From: Nitrospirales bacterium
GTDB taxonomy: Bacteria; Nitrospirota; Nitrospiria; Nitrospirales; UBA8639
Reading direction: 5' to 3'
Length of the DNA stretch: 64,000 nt
NCBI GenBank assembly: GCA_031315865.1
Contig: JALDRJ010000002.1
Span: 248,001-312,000 of the forward strand
Positions 18,880-27,580 of this stretch are shown in pieces (position 1 is the first letter of the stretch; every line of letters starts with the position of its first letter). The position numbers and the translations under genes were made by a program. The notes beneath the pieces were generated by a model. The model was not told the DNA's origin. It made no database searches and saw nothing but the letters and a program-made list of their open reading frames with translations.

Positions 18880-19410
18880 ATGGTTGGTTTGTTGAACGCT
18901 GTAGTCACAGGTCGTCAGAATATGATCCGAAAAATTTCCAACATCGTTGGCCTCTGTGTGTGCTCAATGTTCCTGACTCACAGCTTAGTGATCGCAGCCG
19001 AATCCTCGGCGAACACCACTGAGTCGACCCTGTCCGTTCCCTATAATGGGACTGTTCCCAAAGGTCCTCTGACGTTTCCGCTCTATAAAGGGAACGGGTT
19101 TCAATATTTCAGTGCAGGAGTCGGGTTGGAAGAACGTCAGCTGACCTATCCAACCTACCCGTTGAAAATGATATTAGTGCAAGGAGCTCGGGCCTTTCTC
19201 TCAAAGGTTTCCTTGACCATCAAACAACTTGATGGTCCACTCACGTTTGAGATTCCGGCTTCTCACGTTGAAGGACCATGGGTCTTCGTCAACATTCCAA
19301 CTGGCACGTACCTGGTTACAGCAGAGGACTCTCAACAGCACACCATAGAGAAACAAGTCAGTGTCACTAAGGGCAAAACAACCGTGCTGTATCTTCGTTG
19401 GGCGAGTTGA
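18880..19410 (+). CDS. Hypothetical exported protein with carboxypeptidase-regulatory-like domain
   Basis: I do not recognise a characterised family for this 176-residue protein. It begins with a Sec signal (IRKISNIVGLCVCSMFLTHSLVIA), then a probable beta-sandwich. The C-terminal segment PTGTYLVTAEDSQQHTIEKQVSVTKGKTTVLYLRW resembles the end of carboxypeptidase-regulatory/PEGA-like domains. TAAGGAGG sits about eight bases before the ATG at 18880; an internal ATG at residue 15 would give a more typical signal peptide. It is probably a periplasmic or surface protein. It is monocistronic as far as can be seen. Confidence 0.6.
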   Translation: MVGLLNAVVTGRQNMIRKISNIVGLCVCSMFLTHSLVIAAESSANTTESTLSVPYNGTVPKGPLTFPLYKGNGFQYFSAGVGLEERQLTYPTYPLKMILVQGARAFLSKVSLTIKQLDGPLTFEIPASHVEGPWVFVNIPTGTYLVTAEDSQQHTIEKQVSVTKGKTTVLYLRWAS

Positions 19411-19717
19411 TTCTTCAGCCCAATGGCCATATTCGCCTCGACATACTAAACCCCAATGAGTCCACGACCCAAACCATCGTATAATTCCCGTCAGACTCTT
19501 TTTTGTCGGCGTTCTCTCTCCTCTCCAGTTGTGTTCCTCTATCCTGGTTTGAGCAATGCCTCTGACTCTGGCCCCACAACACACCTTATCCCCTAGCACC
19601 CCAGTTTCTCCTAGCGGTATTTCCCCTCACAGCACAATTAGAAATTTTTAATGTAGGTCTAATCTGAGATTCACTCCACATTGATACTGTGTGGCAAGAA
19701 AGGAGCGTTGCCGTATC
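19411..19717. other. Intergenic, no recognised feature
   Basis: This 307-base spacer separates the exported protein and the zinc-ribbon gene. I see AT-rich stretches near 19640 (AATTAGAAATTTTTAATG) but no clean terminator, promoter pair or RNA gene. Confidence 0.3.
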
Positions 19718-20026
19718 ATGATAAACGATATTCAATCTCTACCGGCAAACCACATCCCCTGCCCTCGATGTGAAGGACTGATGGTTCCGGAATCTTGCTT
19801 CAACCTGCATTATGACGCTGGCGAAATGGAAATTCTCACGTGGCGATGTCTGCAATGTGGAGAATTGATCGATCCCGTGATTCTTCAAAATCGGGAAAAT
19901 CCTCATCTTGTCACCGGACAGAAAAAGCCACGACCCGTTCTTCCCAGCGCCCAAAGGACATCAAGGAAAAAACGGCCCTGCATTGCAAAGAGCCAGCATG
20001 GCGTGAAAGAAAACATCACACTCTAA
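19718..20026 (+). CDS. Small zinc-ribbon protein, function unknown
   Basis: This ~102-residue protein contains two CxxC knuckles (PCPRCEGLM and WRCLQCGEL), forming a clear zinc ribbon in the first half. The tail is basic and probably disordered (KKPRPVLPSAQRTSRKKRP). Such proteins often bind nucleic acid or act as small adaptors. The ATG at 19718 is used; AGGAG at 19701 is slightly far away, and an in-frame GTG at 19691 is an alternative. It lies 23 bases before a stand-alone receiver gene, so the two probably form one transcript. Confidence 0.65.
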   Translation: MINDIQSLPANHIPCPRCEGLMVPESCFNLHYDAGEMEILTWRCLQCGELIDPVILQNRENPHLVTGQKKPRPVLPSAQRTSRKKRPCIAKSQHGVKENITL

Positions 20027-20049
20027 ACCACCACGATGAAGGTTGGAAC

Positions 20050-20421
20050 ATGACATACCGCATCCTAATTGTTGAAGATAATGCTGATATCCGATGGGTA
20101 TTGTCCGACTTACTGGAATCGCACGGGTATCAGTGCGAAAAGGCTCCCAATGCGATCACGGCGTTAACGATGATTCAGGCGGAAAGATTTGACTTGATTC
20201 TGACTGACTACTACATGCCCAGGATGAACGGCATTGAATTTTTGAAACAACTTTCAACGCCCACTGAGCAAACAACGCCTCCGGTTATTATGATCACAGC
20301 CTGGCCAGAGCCTGATCTGGACAAGAAAGCCCGACAAGTTGGAGCGCGTGCTGTTCTACCAAAGCCCGTAAATGCTGACATCTTGCTCCTCACGATCGCA
20401 CAGACCATTCAAGAGACATGA
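20050..20421 (+). CDS. Single-domain response regulator (CheY-like)
   Basis: This 123-residue protein is a receiver domain only. The acidic pocket is in LIVEDNADIR, the phospho-acceptor Asp in LILTDYYMPRMNG, the conserved Thr in VIMITAW and the Lys in AVLPKPVN. There is no output domain, so it acts by protein-protein contact or within a phosphorelay. The true start is the ATG at 20050 with GAAGG upstream; a longer in-frame reading from 19840 runs through the zinc-ribbon gene and is not credible. No kinase is adjacent; the hybrid kinases at 4578 and 42529 are possible partners only in principle. Confidence 0.9.
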   Translation: MTYRILIVEDNADIRWVLSDLLESHGYQCEKAPNAITALTMIQAERFDLILTDYYMPRMNGIEFLKQLSTPTEQTTPPVIMITAWPEPDLDKKARQVGARAVLPKPVNADILLLTIAQTIQET

Positions 20422-20669
20422 GTACAAGACCTCGGCCAATGTCGTCACACATAAACCATATAGGAGAGCGGGAAATACTTCTCCAGATGGCCGGGAGACC
20501 TTCCCATCATACCTTGGTTACCCACCACCATCACCTCGGACGAGTCTTTCCACCTCTCCTTTGTTCGAACGCGAATTTCGTCCGCTCGTTTCACTTTCAA
20601 CGAGAAGACACAATAGGAAACGATACCATTCCACAACAACTTCGATACTCACCCATAAAGGTCGGCGCC

Positions 20670-21128
20670 ATGACATTGAGTGACTCAAGAGTTCTGTTTT
20701 CTCTAATCGCAACCATGTTTCTCATCCTTCTCCTATTCTCGCCAAAAGCCCAAGCCACACAAGTTTCTCCAAGCTCTACGACGATGAGTCAAGATGAGGC
20801 CCAGCAACTGGGTGAGGAATTTGGTCTGATTGTCGGAGAAGTTGACGAAGAGCTTCGAGAGTATCTTGGCCTTCAGAAAGCCGAGGGTGTCGTCGTCTTT
20901 GAAGTCATCGGCGGAAAACCTGCCGACTTGGCAGGTATTAAAGCCAAATCAATCATCAAGGAAATTGACTCTCGAGAAATCAAAAACCTCCATGATTTTG
21001 GGACGGCGTTAAAACTCGCATTGGTCACACAAAATTTCAGCCTTGTGACCTATGAACCCGCGAAACACACCGATCAAGGTATCACAGGCGGCATTCAGTT
21101 TCATTTCGTCAGAAGCCCCAAAACCTAA
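20670..21128 (+). CDS. Exported PDZ-like protein (paralogue of the gene at 52780)
   Basis: This 152-residue protein has a signal peptide (VLFSLIATMFLILLLFSPKAQA) and a single PDZ-like domain with KAEGVVVFEVIGGKPADLAGIKAK and IIKEIDSREIKNLHDFGTAL. This is the PDZ carboxylate-loop layout of DegP/HtrA C-terminal domains but without a protease. It is clearly paralogous to the protein at 52780: both share EEFG-V-GEVDEE, AEGVV-F-VIGG-PADLAG, TQNF and the ending FHFVR. The ATG at 20670 is preferred; an ATG overlapping the receiver stop (20418) would add 84 residues of non-protein-like sequence. It probably recognises C-termini of envelope proteins. Confidence 0.75.
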   Translation: MTLSDSRVLFSLIATMFLILLLFSPKAQATQVSPSSTTMSQDEAQQLGEEFGLIVGEVDEELREYLGLQKAEGVVVFEVIGGKPADLAGIKAKSIIKEIDSREIKNLHDFGTALKLALVTQNFSLVTYEPAKHTDQGITGGIQFHFVRSPKT

Positions 21129-21374
21129 CACATCTCAACATTCTACTGGCCCGGACTATTCGCCCCCTCTTTCGGCATCCTTCACGACAGATTTCCTACT
21201 CGCGCAGGCTCCTGACGAGAAAGACTCATGCAACAAGAAAGATGGCGTCGCCATCGACGAAAGCCTCCACTCGTGATAAATTTGGTGAAGAAGATGTTCG
21301 AGCCGATCCTGCTCGGAGAATCATCAGCATGCGCACTGTGCCCATAACCGCGCAAGATAACCGTCAGACGAGGG

Positions 21375-21770
21375 TTATTCCGGCGTAGACGGATTATTCG
21401 AGTCGGTTGGATAGAGTTTCTGCAACCGATCAATAAGCGGTTGGGCTTCAGGGGTCGTGGTTTGCGTGGGGGCACTTGGAGGATGATCCCAGGTAAGCTG
21501 CGTGATATTGTACTCGTCAAACGTTCGGCGAATCACCGCCACCATCGCATCAAGCGTCACGTCATCGCCTTGACGTAAATCGATCAATCGCTCCTCTTTC
21601 TTGAGAGGAGGAGGCGTCTCATGCAGCAAAACCCAACAGCGATCGAACAGCGTTTCTCGCACATGACCGGGAATATTGAGTGTATCGAGGTCTGAGGTGG
21701 ACAGGGCTAAAACCATCAGGATGAATTGCAGGTCGGGCAGGTCGGGATTTTGAACATCTAACGTTTGCAT
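21375..21770 (-). CDS. Hypothetical protein
   Basis: I do not recognise this 131-residue soluble protein. The first ~100 residues look helical and acidic (LDVQNPDLPDLQFILMVLALSTSDLDTL). The tail is Pro/Thr-rich with a short ending helix (AQPLIDRLQKLYP). There is no signal peptide, cysteine motif or coiled coil. It diverges from the metallophosphoesterase and is convergent with the PDZ-like gene. Coding is supported by an uninterrupted, well-composed frame in a region with no better frame on either strand. Confidence 0.55.
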   Translation of the reverse strand: MQTLDVQNPDLPDLQFILMVLALSTSDLDTLNIPGHVRETLFDRCWVLLHETPPPLKKEERLIDLRQGDDVTLDAMVAVIRRTFDEYNITQLTWDHPPSAPTQTTTPEAQPLIDRLQKLYPTDSNNPSTPE

Positions 21771-21828
21771 CTGTTTATGTTATCGTTCGGGCTTGAACAT
21801 TGACAAGAGGTTCTCTCGACGAATCGTC

Positions 21829-22773
21829 ATGGAATCCCAAGAACTCTCTCACATTTTTGATCGTATCGGAAAAACCCATGCGAGCAGACGACTTGAGCTT
21901 CAAACCATTCATTCAGCCATCCGATCAAGCCCCACCGGTCTGCACGTCAGTTTTGAAAATTTTGACCGCCTTGGACCTCTCCTGAAAGTCCTGCTGAAAA
22001 TATCTGGTCTATGGTCCCGGGCGGTTGGTAACTCACTGGACTACGAAATCGCCGAAAATACGGTCCATCTCGCACGACTCCCAGAGTCGTTTCAAGGTTT
22101 TCGAATTCTCCACCTTTCAGACCTTCATCTTGAAGGAATCATGGACCAGGGCCAATCCCTTCAGCAAACGATCCGTCAGCTCGACTATGATCTATGCGTG
22201 ATAACCGGAGACTTCCGGCTCTTAACCTACGGAGATCATGAACAGACGCTTCGTTGTCTATCTCCACTCGTCAAAAGTATTCAATGCCCACACGGCATCA
22301 TCGGTATTCTCGGCAATCACGACTTTCTCGAAATGGTTCCCGGCCTGGAAAACCTGGGGATTCGCATGCTCCTCAATGAAGCCATGCCTGTTCAACGCCG
22401 GAATGAGAGTATCTGGATAGTGGGAGTCGATGACGCCCACTGGTATGAAGTCGCCGACCTTCCCAAAGCGCTGCATTCCGTCCCGCACAACGGGCAGGTA
22501 GTTCGAATTCTTCTCGCGCATTCGCCGGAACTTATTCTTGAAGCCGTCAACGCGGGGCTTGATTTATACCTGTGCGGTCACTCTCATGGGGGGCAAATTT
22601 GTTTACCGGGAGGGCATCCCATCATCGTCAATAGCCGGTGCGAGCGGACATTCAGCAGGGGGTCATGGGAGTATCACCAGATGCAAGGCTATACCTCGCG
22701 CGGAGTGGGCACATCACTCCTTCCCGTTCGGTTGTCTTGTCGTCCTGAAATCGTCATCCATACACTTGTGTAG
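21829..22773 (+). CDS. Metallophosphoesterase (YaeI/YkuE-like)
   Basis: This calcineurin-like phosphoesterase of 314 residues binds two metals. The metal ligands are readable in order: D-x-H in ILHLSDLHLE, GD in VITGDFR, GNHD in GILGNHDFLE, H in LLAHSPEL and GHSHGGQ. The C-terminal YTSRGVGTSLLPVRLSCRPEIV is shared with YaeI/YkuE lipid-A/UDP-diacylglucosamine-type hydrolases. Unlike those it has no obvious N-terminal membrane anchor. The ATG at 21829 is used; a TTG at 21793 is the alternative. GxHxH ends the active site, so the enzyme should be functional. Confidence 0.9.
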   Translation: MESQELSHIFDRIGKTHASRRLELQTIHSAIRSSPTGLHVSFENFDRLGPLLKVLLKISGLWSRAVGNSLDYEIAENTVHLARLPESFQGFRILHLSDLHLEGIMDQGQSLQQTIRQLDYDLCVITGDFRLLTYGDHEQTLRCLSPLVKSIQCPHGIIGILGNHDFLEMVPGLENLGIRMLLNEAMPVQRRNESIWIVGVDDAHWYEVADLPKALHSVPHNGQVVRILLAHSPELILEAVNAGLDLYLCGHSHGGQICLPGGHPIIVNSRCERTFSRGSWEYHQMQGYTSRGVGTSLLPVRLSCRPEIVIHTLV

Positions 22774-22845
22774 AAGCGGCCGGACCTTCATCAAGATCCT
22801 GTCCGACTATATTTCCACAGAACATTCTCCAGACACACAAATTCC

Positions 22846-24582
22846 TCAAAATGGTAAGTTCAAACCGTCCGGCAGTAATTTTTTCGGCAGGATTTTCTTA
22901 CCCACACCTTGTGACAACAGGTCTTTAAGCAACGCATCATTCTGCGCCAATCGATCGGTTAATTCTCCACCAATCTCCCCGAACCCTCCGAGTGTTTTTT
23001 TCAGATTTTCAATGGGTTTAGCGGTTTGCTCTGTGATGGCCGACTGAAGTTTCTGACTAAATTCTCTTGTCACGTTGTTGATCATCTTTCCCGCCGCGTC
23101 CCGGAGAATACCATCGACATCTGAATGGAGCTCGATATCGTAGTCATCAACGGTCCCCGTCACCTCTGCATTCATCTTGAGATGCGTGATGGCGGAAACG
23201 GCCTGGCTCATCGATGTGGTCAATGGATTAGAATCGCCTTGCGAGCCGGCTGAAAAGTCCAATTGACTCAGATTCCCCGAACCCTTTGCCGTAAGCGCGT
23301 GCCCTTGCAGTTGAACATTCACATTCACATCAGCCATGCCACTGACCAGTGAGACTGGCCATGAGTCATGTTCCGACAAGGCCATATTGTGCAACTTGAA
23401 CCCTTTCGTCTGAAATTCAAATTGATCAGACGATTGATTCGGCTGGCGGTGATCAAGACGACCATCCAGACGGAGACTCTCGATACCCTTGAGGGCCTCT
23501 CCTTGAAACGTAAAGGTTAAGGGTTGTCCAAACACGGCCTGATTGGGGGTAATATTGTGAACGCTCCCGGAAAATTCTCCAGCCTCGATCATGGCGGAGA
23601 CTTTGGCTACACGAATCAGGAAATCCACATCTTCTTCACCGGAAGATGATTCCTCGACAGCCTTGGAGTCTCCCTGTTCGAGATACGGGATGAATCGCTC
23701 GTACCAAGCCGCCCCTTGCCGAACCCAAGAGCCGAATGTCTCGCCAAAGAGTGCTTGACTGAGGTTCGACAAACCCTGCGGCGAGAGATGATATTTTTCT
23801 TTGAGCCGTTGCACATCACGCTGTGGAGCCGTCTTGATCTGCTCAAAACGGGATTTCAATGAAGCAATCGTTTCTTTCAATTCTCTTTGCGCTTCCTTCA
23901 CTTCTGTAATGTCGCGTTCAATGTCTTTTTTCAGGGCTTGGATATCCTCAACACCGCCAAGAAGACCGTCGATCCCGCCTTTAGCCTCCTTTTTGAGCTG
24001 CTTTACACGTTGCTTATATTCCTTGAACTGAGCTTTTCCCGGCAACTCCTTCAATCGTTCGTTCCATTGTTCGCGTTCCCGCGCAACATCGACTTTGAGC
24101 GCGTCAATCAGCTTTACCGTCTCCAAGTTTTCATGTTCTAAAATTTGCTGAATGTCAGGAACGTCAAAAGCTGGCAACGTCATCAAAGACTGTTGGCTTG
24201 AATCCTTAGAAGGCTTCAGACCGGGAACCGCCCCGGAGTGCTGTCGTTCTGTCCCGAATCGAACCCCTTCAACTGACATCTCTTCAACAATGACCTGACG
24301 CCACAATAAAGGCAAAATGTCCATCGTCATGGCGATGCGGGAGACGTCCAGGGCATTGGACATGGGGTTTTCCGGATTGGTGACCTGCAGACGCGCCAGA
24401 GTCAATCCCGAAGGAAACAGAGTCAAGTCAGCGTGTTCGACTTCAACCAGCGCCCCGACCATTTCTGTTCCTTTCTCTTCAATCACGTTCTCGATGAGGC
24501 GATCAACGACGAAGACCCAGAACACCACGAAAACACCGATAATGATCAAGAGCGCTCCGAGCCCGAATTTGAAAAATTTCAT
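22846..24582 (-). CDS. TIGR03545 family protein (AsmA-like, membrane anchored)
   Basis: This 578-residue protein has a short N-terminal transmembrane anchor (FKFGLGALLIIIGVFVVFWVFV). An AsmA-like beta domain follows (~35-110; EVEHADLTLFPSGLTLARLQV), then a long charged coiled coil (~150-265) and a C-terminal repeat of the beta-rich fold. This is the layout of the TIGR03545 group, large envelope proteins of unknown role related to AsmA. The ATG at 24582 begins the anchor; an upstream in-frame ATG at 24618 adds 12 residues without support. It is monocistronic, convergent with the metallophosphoesterase. Confidence 0.8.
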   Translation of the reverse strand: MKFFKFGLGALLIIIGVFVVFWVFVVDRLIENVIEEKGTEMVGALVEVEHADLTLFPSGLTLARLQVTNPENPMSNALDVSRIAMTMDILPLLWRQVIVEEMSVEGVRFGTERQHSGAVPGLKPSKDSSQQSLMTLPAFDVPDIQQILEHENLETVKLIDALKVDVAREREQWNERLKELPGKAQFKEYKQRVKQLKKEAKGGIDGLLGGVEDIQALKKDIERDITEVKEAQRELKETIASLKSRFEQIKTAPQRDVQRLKEKYHLSPQGLSNLSQALFGETFGSWVRQGAAWYERFIPYLEQGDSKAVEESSSGEEDVDFLIRVAKVSAMIEAGEFSGSVHNITPNQAVFGQPLTFTFQGEALKGIESLRLDGRLDHRQPNQSSDQFEFQTKGFKLHNMALSEHDSWPVSLVSGMADVNVNVQLQGHALTAKGSGNLSQLDFSAGSQGDSNPLTTSMSQAVSAITHLKMNAEVTGTVDDYDIELHSDVDGILRDAAGKMINNVTREFSQKLQSAITEQTAKPIENLKKTLGGFGEIGGELTDRLAQNDALLKDLLSQGVGKKILPKKLLPDGLNLPF

Positions 24583-24740
24583 GATAGCCCCGTCTTTGGA
24601 AATACGATGGCATTCCATTAGCCATGCGGACTAACATCAGAATACCTCCCAAACGCCCACCTGTCCAATGTCGACCGGACCGGATGCAGGGTATCTGTGG
24701 CACAAGACCGTTTTGCACTCCTCGTGAATCATTCAAACCA

Positions 24741-26351
24741 TTAGACAGGCAACCCCGAATATCGGCATTTTTCGGAAGACAACGTATTGGGTCGAGTGAT
24801 CGACCGACTGGACTCTTGACTCACTTTTCGATTTCGAGCTTTGCTGTGATGCATTTTGTGTCTGGCGTGATACGGCACTATACCGCTCAAGACATCCGGA
24901 AGAATATCGCAGGGAACATCTTCCAAGAACTTGGTCGAGGGTTTGGCATCAGGGCCGGAACGTCCTCCGACATACACGTCCACAGCTTCGATAATCTCCC
25001 CCTTTATTTTCACTTTTTTGCCAATCAGCCCGACGTCCGCCAGCAGATGATTTCCACAGCTAGCCGGACACCCGGACCAATGCATCGTAATCGGCTTGAG
25101 GTCTGTTCCGAATTTGGTTCCGAGTTTGTCTTCGAGTATCTTGGCGGTTTCAACAGCTCGGCTTTTCGTTTCGATAACGGCTAGATTGCAGTAATCGCTT
25201 CCCACGCAGCTCACCAGTCCTTTTTGAATCGGCGATGGATTATACACAAATTTTCGTAGAATCGGCTCTTCGGTCAAATCCCCGATGCGTGCATCCTTCA
25301 CGTTAGGAATCAGGATCGCCTGACTATGCGCAACCCGCAACTCTCCTGTGCCGTACGTTTCCGCGAGTTCGCCCATCTTGTTCATATCATCGGCCATCAT
25401 ACGGCCCACAGGGATTTTTAAGCCGACATAATTCAGCCCGGAAGATTTCTGTCGATAGATCCCCATATGATCATTCACATGTTTCTTTCGCGCATCGAAC
25501 CCGGCCCGCGCATATGGTCGCCCCAAACGATATTCTACTTCCGTTCGAAATCGTTCTTCTCCCCATTCATCGATAAGAAACGCCAATCGCGCCGTATTGC
25601 GTGAATCTCGAAACCCATAATCCCGATAGACACTCAGGATAGCGCAGGTCACCTTGACGACCTCTGATGAAGTCACAAACATGTCCAATGGTGACGCAAT
25701 ACGATATCCTCCAGACCCTAGCTTTCCACCAACCCACACATTAAATCCAGGCTCTTCACCATTTGGATTCCGCGTTGCCGGCACCAAGGCCAGGTCCTGG
25801 GATTCCAGATGAAGACAATTCTCGAGACACCCTGTCATCGCCATATTAAATTTTCTGGGAAGATTGGAATAGGCTCGATTGCCCACGATTTCTTCGTTCA
25901 AAGCATGAACAAGTGGAATGGTATCGATGAGTTCTGACGGTGCCAGACCCGCCACCGGGCATGCCATGATATTCCTCACGTTGTCCATACCGGTCTGCAC
26001 GCTACACAGGCCAACCTCATGCATTCGCTTAAACACCTCTGGAACATGCTCAATCGTCAAATGTCGCAATTGAATCTGCTGACGCGTCGTGAGATCGATC
26101 ACACCGTTTCCGAACGTCCGTGCAATTTCGGCCAATGTTCTCACCTGTGCCGAAGTGGCCCTCCCACCAGGGATTCGGACTCTCATCATAAAAAATCCGG
26201 GAGTGGGATTCCTGAGGAATAGGCCATACCACTTCAGCCGTTGAATATTCTCTTCGGCGATCGCCTCCCACCCTTCTCTTGCGAATCGCTCAATATCATC
26301 CAAAATATCCAAACCATCTTTTTCTGTCTTGAGTACTTCAATTTTATTCAT
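24741..26351 (-). CDS. nirA: Ferredoxin-nitrite reductase (siroheme/4Fe-4S)
   Basis: This cytosolic enzyme reduces nitrite to ammonium with six electrons from ferredoxin. The 536-residue protein has two ferredoxin-like halves (first ending near TTRQQIQLRH) and two NIR_SIR domains. The cluster/siroheme cysteines are C382 and C388 (CVGSDYC) and C428 and C432 (GCPASC), all four present. The HLTIEHVPEVF segment and the siroheme-contact arginines look intact. The ATG at 26351 is preferred because GAGGA lies nine bases upstream; an ATG nine bases earlier overlaps that site. It follows nirC by 37 bases under the sigma-54 promoter at ~27398. Assimilatory nitrite reduction is the likely role, rather than sulfite reduction. 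Confidence 0.92.
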   Translation of the reverse strand: MNKIEVLKTEKDGLDILDDIERFAREGWEAIAEENIQRLKWYGLFLRNPTPGFFMMRVRIPGGRATSAQVRTLAEIARTFGNGVIDLTTRQQIQLRHLTIEHVPEVFKRMHEVGLCSVQTGMDNVRNIMACPVAGLAPSELIDTIPLVHALNEEIVGNRAYSNLPRKFNMAMTGCLENCLHLESQDLALVPATRNPNGEEPGFNVWVGGKLGSGGYRIASPLDMFVTSSEVVKVTCAILSVYRDYGFRDSRNTARLAFLIDEWGEERFRTEVEYRLGRPYARAGFDARKKHVNDHMGIYRQKSSGLNYVGLKIPVGRMMADDMNKMGELAETYGTGELRVAHSQAILIPNVKDARIGDLTEEPILRKFVYNPSPIQKGLVSCVGSDYCNLAVIETKSRAVETAKILEDKLGTKFGTDLKPITMHWSGCPASCGNHLLADVGLIGKKVKIKGEIIEAVDVYVGGRSGPDAKPSTKFLEDVPCDILPDVLSGIVPYHARHKMHHSKARNRKVSQESSRSITRPNTLSSEKCRYSGLPV

Positions 26352-26388
26352 GTCGATCATTCCTCATTCGTCACGTTGGATGATTTCC

Positions 26389-27234
26389 TTACCCTCGAAT
26401 ACCGTCAGACTCTACTCCCTGCATGATTGGGGGAGCTAACGACCTCTCACGAGAAGACGCCTCAACTCGAACTGGACTTGTGAGCCAATACGAGGCCCCA
26501 ACGAATACCGCTCCACCCACAAGATTTCCAGCCCCGACAAACACCTGATTCCAAAGAAATCCGAACATCGAGATATCCTGACCATGAGGGAGCAACAAGG
26601 CCATCCCCAGCAGCGATTGATTGGCGATGCTGTGTTCAAAGCCGCTGCCAACGAAAGCAAACAAGCACCAGAAAATCAGCATAATTCTGGCTGCTTCGCT
26701 CTTGGTACGTAGAGCCATCCATACCGCTAAACAGACAAGCCAATTGCACAAAACTCCTCGAACGAACAAATCCCATCCCGATAGCGACATTTTCATAGAC
26801 GCGACAGTCATCAGGAGATCAATTTTCGCGCCATTGCCCAAGACGCCGGATTGAACGACTAGCCAGGCAATGCCTAACGAACCGATCGCATTACCGATAT
26901 ATGACCAGAAAAATATCCATCCGACATTCGTCCAGGAAATAGCTTTCGATAGTCCACCGACTGCACAGATCATATTATTGCCCGTGAACAATTCGGAGCC
27001 TGCAAACAGGACGAGCGTCAACGCCACACCAAAAGACGCGCCCATGATGAGCTTCACGCCCGCAGCTCCTTCTGCGGCAAAAGGCGACCCGACGCTGAAG
27101 ATCAATGTAATCCCAAACCCCAGGTAGACTCCTGCCAGGATCGAAAGCACAACATATCCAAGAGGGGAACGATCTAGATATTCAACCTTCTGTCTGGCGA
27201 GTTGCATGATTCTTTCGATATCAGACTTGAACAT
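26389..27234 (-). CDS. nirC: Formate/nitrite channel, NirC type
   Basis: This 281-residue FNT-family membrane channel has six transmembrane helices: SPLGYVVLSILAGVYLGFGI, GVALTLVLFAGSELFTGNNM and the rest in order. The Omega-loop signature LFTGNNM and the second FNT signature region near GSGFEHSIANQ are readable; the central-pore histidine is in the latter. It imports nitrite for NirA, whose gene follows by 37 bases. AAAAGGAGAG precedes the ATG at 27234. The leader carries a 9-U terminator hairpin and the promoter is of sigma-54 type, so expression is probably limited to nitrogen-related signals. Confidence 0.92.
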   Translation of the reverse strand: MFKSDIERIMQLARQKVEYLDRSPLGYVVLSILAGVYLGFGITLIFSVGSPFAAEGAAGVKLIMGASFGVALTLVLFAGSELFTGNNMICAVGGLSKAISWTNVGWIFFWSYIGNAIGSLGIAWLVVQSGVLGNGAKIDLLMTVASMKMSLSGWDLFVRGVLCNWLVCLAVWMALRTKSEAARIMLIFWCLFAFVGSGFEHSIANQSLLGMALLLPHGQDISMFGFLWNQVFVGAGNLVGGAVFVGASYWLTSPVRVEASSRERSLAPPIMQGVESDGIRG

Positions 27235-27266
27235 GGCGCTCTCCTTTTGGACGCTCTAGAAAAGTT

Positions 27267-27327
27267 AAAAAAAAACGCCATCTACCAGAAGAGGAGAACC
27301 AAACCGGTTTCCCTTCAGTAGATGGCG
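27267..27327 (-). terminator. Intrinsic terminator inside the nirC leader (candidate attenuator)
   Basis: Reading the minus strand, a perfect 10-base-pair outer stem (CGCCATCTAC / GTAGATGGCG) encloses 32 bases that themselves pair further (GAAG/CTTC and GGTTTCC/GGAGAACC with bulges). The stem is followed by nine uridines. It lies between the sigma-54 promoter (~27398) and nirC (27234), so it would stop transcription before the gene unless relieved. No gene ends here, so it is not the end of an upstream transcript. Confidence 0.85.
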
Positions 27328-27395
27328 CCTTTGCCATCCCTCCATCCACTTTCAACGTGGAATGTATCCGTATTTAATTTTCAAGGAAAAGTATA

Positions 27396-27413
27396 GAGCA
27401 ATTTTCTTGCCAC
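27396..27413 (-). promoter_or_regulatory. Sigma-54 promoter for nirC-nirA
   Basis: On the minus strand the sequence TGGCAAGAAAATTGCTC has GG (27411-27410) and GC (27399-27398) separated by exactly ten bases, with TGGCA and TTGC blocks close to the sigma-54 consensus. Transcription would start near 27386, leaving a ~150-base leader before nirC. Confidence 0.85.
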
Positions 27414-27485
27414 CAAGAACAGAGCTGAAATAAGGGCAAATTCATTAATTTTATCTCGTTCATCTAGGCTTCCGACAAACAAGCA

Positions 27486-27519
27486 GACAATTTTGTTCGT
27501 GCATTCCGACAATATTGTC
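27486..27519. promoter_or_regulatory. Twin ACAA-N2-TTGT palindromes, candidate activator site
   Basis: Two palindromes share the form ACAA-N2-TTGT: ACAATTTTGT at 27487-27496 and ACAATATTGT at 27509-27518 (the latter within GACAATATTGTC). Their centres are 22 bases apart, two helical turns, and they lie ~75-110 bases upstream of the sigma-54 -24 element. That is the usual place and spacing for enhancer binding; the adjacent activator at 27581 is the obvious candidate ligand. Confidence 0.6.
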
Positions 27520-27580
27520 ATAGCGATCTCGGGAGAGTGTGAGGAAAAAAGACGTGAATGTGGAAATACCGATGTGGTGC

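Noticed and set aside
20418-20669. 84-codon N-terminal extension of the PDZ-like gene, starting with an ATG overlapping the receiver stop
   Set aside because: Its composition is not protein-like (His/Arg/Thr runs) and it would bury a clear signal peptide beginning at 20670, which has its own ribosome site.
27328-27386. ANTAR-type tandem hexaloop hairpins in the nirC leader
   Set aside because: One small hairpin (CCAC-N7-GTGG) is seen but its loop does not fit the paired hexaloop pattern; I do not claim the class without structure comparison.
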